From contig LRSR01002611.1 of the NCBI GenBank assembly GCA_001579985.1, positions 1-22,567 on the forward strand: a stretch of 22,567 nucleotides of DNA. Reading direction: 5' to 3'. The DNA comes from Hypsibius dujardini. Its lineage: Eukaryota; Tardigrada; Eutardigrada; Parachela; Hypsibiidae. Positions 22,201 through 22,567 of this stretch are shown piece after piece (position 1 is the first letter of the stretch; every line of letters begins with the position of its first letter). A program made the translations under genes and the position numbers. The notes below the pieces were generated by a model that did no database searches, was not told the origin of the DNA, and saw only the letters and a program-made list of their open reading frames with translations.

Positions 22201-22567
22201 ATGTCTACGGTGCTGCATGTGGGGCAACTCAATTCAGGAACTGTTTTGAGCCAGGCCGCCTTGAGGGCACTCCTATACGCAGTGACATTAGGGATGATGC
22301 TGGTAATACCCACCACATGCAGAAGAAATCCCTCACGAACGTCGCAGTCGCATAACTGAATGTTCTTTACGGCAAATTGAGCACTGAGACTTCCAATGTC
22401 GGGAATACGCAAAGTAATCGCAGAAATGTCCACACCGGCGGCCACGTTACTTCGGTTTAACCCAACGACATATGTGACATCAATAACGGGCAATCTACCA
22501 GTCGAAATCGTTAATTCTTCTTCATCATCGCTGCATATACGAGATTTTTAAAAGCGTGACTAACCCC
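13263..22567 (-). CDS. Giant type I membrane protein with tandem SEA-like ectodomain repeats (5' end off window), 22 exons visible
   Basis: Exons in transcription order: 22530-22162, 22024-21768, 21680-21623, 21560-21293, 21219-21170, 21097-20857, 20779-20655, 20570-20378, 20199-20154, 20089-20008, 19944-19037, 18965-18519, 18453-18082, 17997-17275, 17201-16845, 16771-15821, 15738-15613, 15537-15027, 14959-14357, 14293-13666, 13599-13514, 13437-13263. All junctions are GT...AG and in phase, giving about 2,524 residues plus a split codon. The product is a long N-glycosylation-rich ectodomain (many NxS/T), a membrane helix in exon 13599-13514 and a tail of about 60 residues ending VDVSKV before TAA. 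The ectodomain repeats a strand-helix-strand-strand unit, some copies with Cys pairs, others with Ser/Thr/Val/Pro linkers. The layout suggests an adhesion or mucin-like surface receptor. Relationship to KIAA1549 is possible (repeated YxV..NG strands, furin-like site, C-terminal helix) but unproven. Boundaries at 18082, 15821 and 21170 are the least certain. Confidence 0.8.
13514..13599 (-). other. Transmembrane-helix exon of the large membrane protein
   Basis: This 86-base exon encodes NWLPAAIILPLAGLIALTLL followed by LVCLITRAR: about 24 hydrophobic residues, then basic residues that the next exon continues (RIFRSKK). By the positive-inside rule the long N-terminal part is extracellular and the short C-terminal part cytosolic. 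Phase 0 on entry and phase 2 on exit match the neighbours. The tail exon (13437-13263) contains the small repeat HVGHVGH and MGFDDY. Confidence 0.85.
14761..14772 (-). other. Candidate furin cleavage site RQRR in the ectodomain
   Basis: The exon at 14959-14357 encodes STVERQRRQSVTS. RQRR matches the R-x-R/K-R proprotein-convertase consensus and lies in a polar, Ser-rich loop outside the membrane helix. Cleavage would leave two chains, possibly held together non-covalently as in other SEA-containing proteins. This is a motif match only. Confidence 0.45.
16160..19700 (-). repeat. Tandem array of about eight cysteine-poor SEA-like repeat units (protein level)
   Basis: Within exons 19944-15821 a unit recurs. 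First a strand plus helix ending in a Trp motif (IAGIWQTAL, IRPVWQNVF, LQQLWTQAL, LRDLWANA, LRTLWAQAY, IRNSWVTAL, VKGAWDSVL, IADAWAQQ). Next a strand (NVSSFQFTV, NVSNIHIST, ASNVQLTM, SASDITVSL), often a TPDG turn, and a strand with Tyr (LPYQVVG, VTYLLQG, VTYTVSG, LTYGVT, IQYAVQV). A second helix follows (FRQLLPTAGIASVM, FQQLLPQSSLTTIM), then a Ser/Thr linker with Val/Pro. Units diverge strongly, so no DNA-level repeat is obvious. The strand-helix-strand-strand order resembles SEA/ferredoxin-like folds; that assignment is inferred. Confidence 0.7.
17257..17272. repeat. Short (CT)8 microsatellite next to a splice donor
   Basis: Eight CT units on the plus strand, read as GA units just inside the intron after the donor at 17274-17273 of the large membrane-protein gene. 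Length variation here could affect donor spacing or splicing strength, but nothing shows that it does. Confidence 0.7.

Overview
This is a stretch of animal nuclear genome. The genes are broken by many short introns (mostly 50-230 bases, GT...AG), exons join in frame, and the products are metazoan. The calcium-dependent secretion activator (CAPS) points to an animal with regulated dense-core-vesicle secretion. Its sequence is recognisable but divergent, and the introns are compact, so a small invertebrate such as an ecdysozoan (tardigrade or arthropod grade) is the best guess. I cannot name the species.

Layout from left to right: (1) 1-4069, minus strand: the N-terminal two thirds of a CAPS/CADPS/UNC-31 gene, 16 exons, with its 3' part off the left edge. 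(2) 4070-6516: a gene-free spacer between two divergently transcribed genes, holding a 119-bp hairpin-like MITE. (3) 6517-8964, plus strand: a complete 14-exon cAMP-dependent-type AGC kinase closest to PRKX, with a long N-terminal extension. (4) 8965-12935: a transposon-rich spacer with a 136-bp TA-flanked MITE, a decayed tyrosine-recombinase retroelement of the DIRS/Ngaro type on the minus strand, and a 653-bp TTAA-flanked piggyBac-type non-autonomous element. (5) 13263-22530, minus strand: 22 exons of a very large single-pass membrane protein whose 5' end is off the right edge. About 2,520 residues are visible.

The large membrane protein is the most unusual item. Its ectodomain is a chain of repeated strand-helix-strand-strand units that I read as divergent SEA-like (ferredoxin-fold) domains. 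They come in a cysteine-free form with Val/Pro and Ser/Thr-rich linkers, and a form carrying a Cys pair. Several units are delimited by phase-1 introns at the same position in the unit, the mark of tandem exon duplication. A furin-like RQRR site, a C-terminal membrane helix and a short tail invite comparison with the KIAA1549 family, but that is a hypothesis.

The three genes share no pathway that the sequence shows. The head-to-head CAPS and kinase genes could share regulatory DNA. All exon boundaries were worked out by hand from splice consensus, reading frame and family similarity. For the kinase and the visible part of CAPS they agree with known homologues. For the large membrane protein they rest on frame continuity and repeat logic.
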